A stretch of 6,831 nucleotides of DNA from JAWLGW01 sp964569055 (GTDB taxonomy: Bacteria; Planctomycetota; J058), in the NCBI GenBank assembly GCA_964569055.1, contig CAZMSZ010000398.1:1-6831 (forward strand), read 5' to 3'. A program made the translations under genes and the position numbers. Position 1 is the stretch's first letter; each line of letters opens with the position of its first letter. Positions 6,612 to 6,831 of the stretch are shown here, piece by piece. The notes beneath the pieces are model-generated. The model ran no database searches and had not been told where the DNA came from. It saw only the letters and a program-made list of their open reading frames with translations.

Positions 6612-6760
6612 GGGCTGTCGCACGTGCGACGGGGGCCCGCCGGGCTGGGTTGGGGGCTGTCGCACGTGCGACGGGGGGCCACCGGACTGGGGCTGTCGCA
6701 CGTGCGACGGGGGCCACCGGGCTGGGGGTTGTCGCACGTGCGACGGGGGCCCGCCGGCGG
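6611..6760. repeat. four tandem units each carrying a perfect 14-bp palindrome
   Basis: GTCGCACGTGCGAC, a perfect palindrome, occurs without change at 6617-6630, 6659-6672, 6695-6708 and 6731-6744. Each is flanked by GGGGCT (GGGGTT in the last) on the left and a run of at least five G on the right, then a variable 11-17 nt linker of the type CCRCCGG. Start-to-start spacing is 42, 36 and 36 bp. The near-identical linkers mark a tandem repeat, not CRISPR. The central CACGTG and dyad symmetry suggest a binding site for a dimeric protein or a cruciform/hairpin element. It lies wholly in the intergenic tail after the operon. Confidence 0.85.
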
Positions 6761-6831
6761 GGGGCCGGCGCCCCTGCGGCGGGGGCGGCGGGCCCGGGGG
6801 CGGTGGGCCGTGCGGCGGGGGGCCCGGGCGG
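6761..6831 (+). other. G-rich low-complexity tail with G-quadruplex pattern
   Basis: The last 71 nt are almost only G and C. The stretch 6781-6807 has four G-runs of three or more separated by 4, 3 and 4 nt, matching the common G-quadruplex pattern on the plus strand. No gene is supported here. The window stops inside this sequence, and it also starts in C-rich sequence, as expected if the piece ends where assembly becomes difficult. Confidence 0.45.

Noticed and set aside
6453..6737. Minus-strand protein repeats (GGPPSHVRQP-like, 12 residues) across the palindrome array; all spacings are multiples of three
   Set aside because: All three minus frames are open here because stops are rare in such GC-rich DNA, and exact conservation of a DNA palindrome explains the repeat better than a protein. 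A coding role entering from beyond 6831 cannot be fully excluded.
6611..6760. CRISPR array (36-bp period)
   Set aside because: The intervals between repeated cores are near-identical and only 11-17 nt of linker vary slightly; no unique spacers and no cas genes are visible.

Overview
The window is extremely GC-rich DNA carrying five plus-strand genes packed into one apparent operon (about 80-6583), followed by a non-coding tail with a short palindromic tandem repeat. The neighbouring genes are separated by 4 nt, a TGATG overlap, a second TGATG overlap and 13 nt. Rare start codons (TTG, GTG), two lipobox-type sequences and an MCE/Mla lipid transporter point to a diderm (outer-membrane) bacterium. 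The combination of an FHA domain, a WPLF-type repeat protein and an MlaD with Gly-x-Gly repeats would fit Planctomycetota or a myxobacteria-like group, but that placement is an inference from style, not proof.

Layout. 1-79: C-rich leader with one AT-richer spot that could be a -10 box. 80-2596: an 838-residue open frame joining an N-terminal cytoplasmic FHA (phosphothreonine-reading) half to a C-terminal aromatic-rich 'WPLF' repeat half. The joint is a hydrophobic segment ending in a lipobox, so this is either a real membrane-spanning fusion or two genes with no stop between them. 2601-3377: MlaE-type permease. 3377-4516: MlaF-type ABC subunit. 4516-5652: MlaD-type MCE protein. 5666-6583: lipoprotein of unknown function. 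6584-6831: intergenic, with a weak hairpin, four copies of a 14-bp perfect palindrome spaced 42, 36 and 36 bp, and G-rich low-complexity DNA running to the window edge.

How the genes fit together. MlaE, MlaF and MlaD are the permease, ATPase and substrate-channel parts of a lipid ABC transporter between the inner and outer membranes. The lipoprotein sits where mla or pqi operons often place a periplasmic or outer-membrane partner. The FHA gene in first position suggests a Ser/Thr-phosphorylation input.

Most striking observation. The MlaF-like subunit keeps the fold and the GKT of Walker A, but has lost nearly every other ATPase motif: the Walker A glycines, the Q-loop Gln, LSGGQ, the catalytic Glu (now Arg) and the H-loop His (now Glu). 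It also carries a C-terminal tail of about 130 residues, rich in Ser, Pro and acidic residues. The frame is intact and overlaps both neighbours, so it reads as a maintained pseudo-ATPase, not as decay. Either the transporter pairs with an active ATPase encoded elsewhere, or it no longer works by classical ATP hydrolysis.
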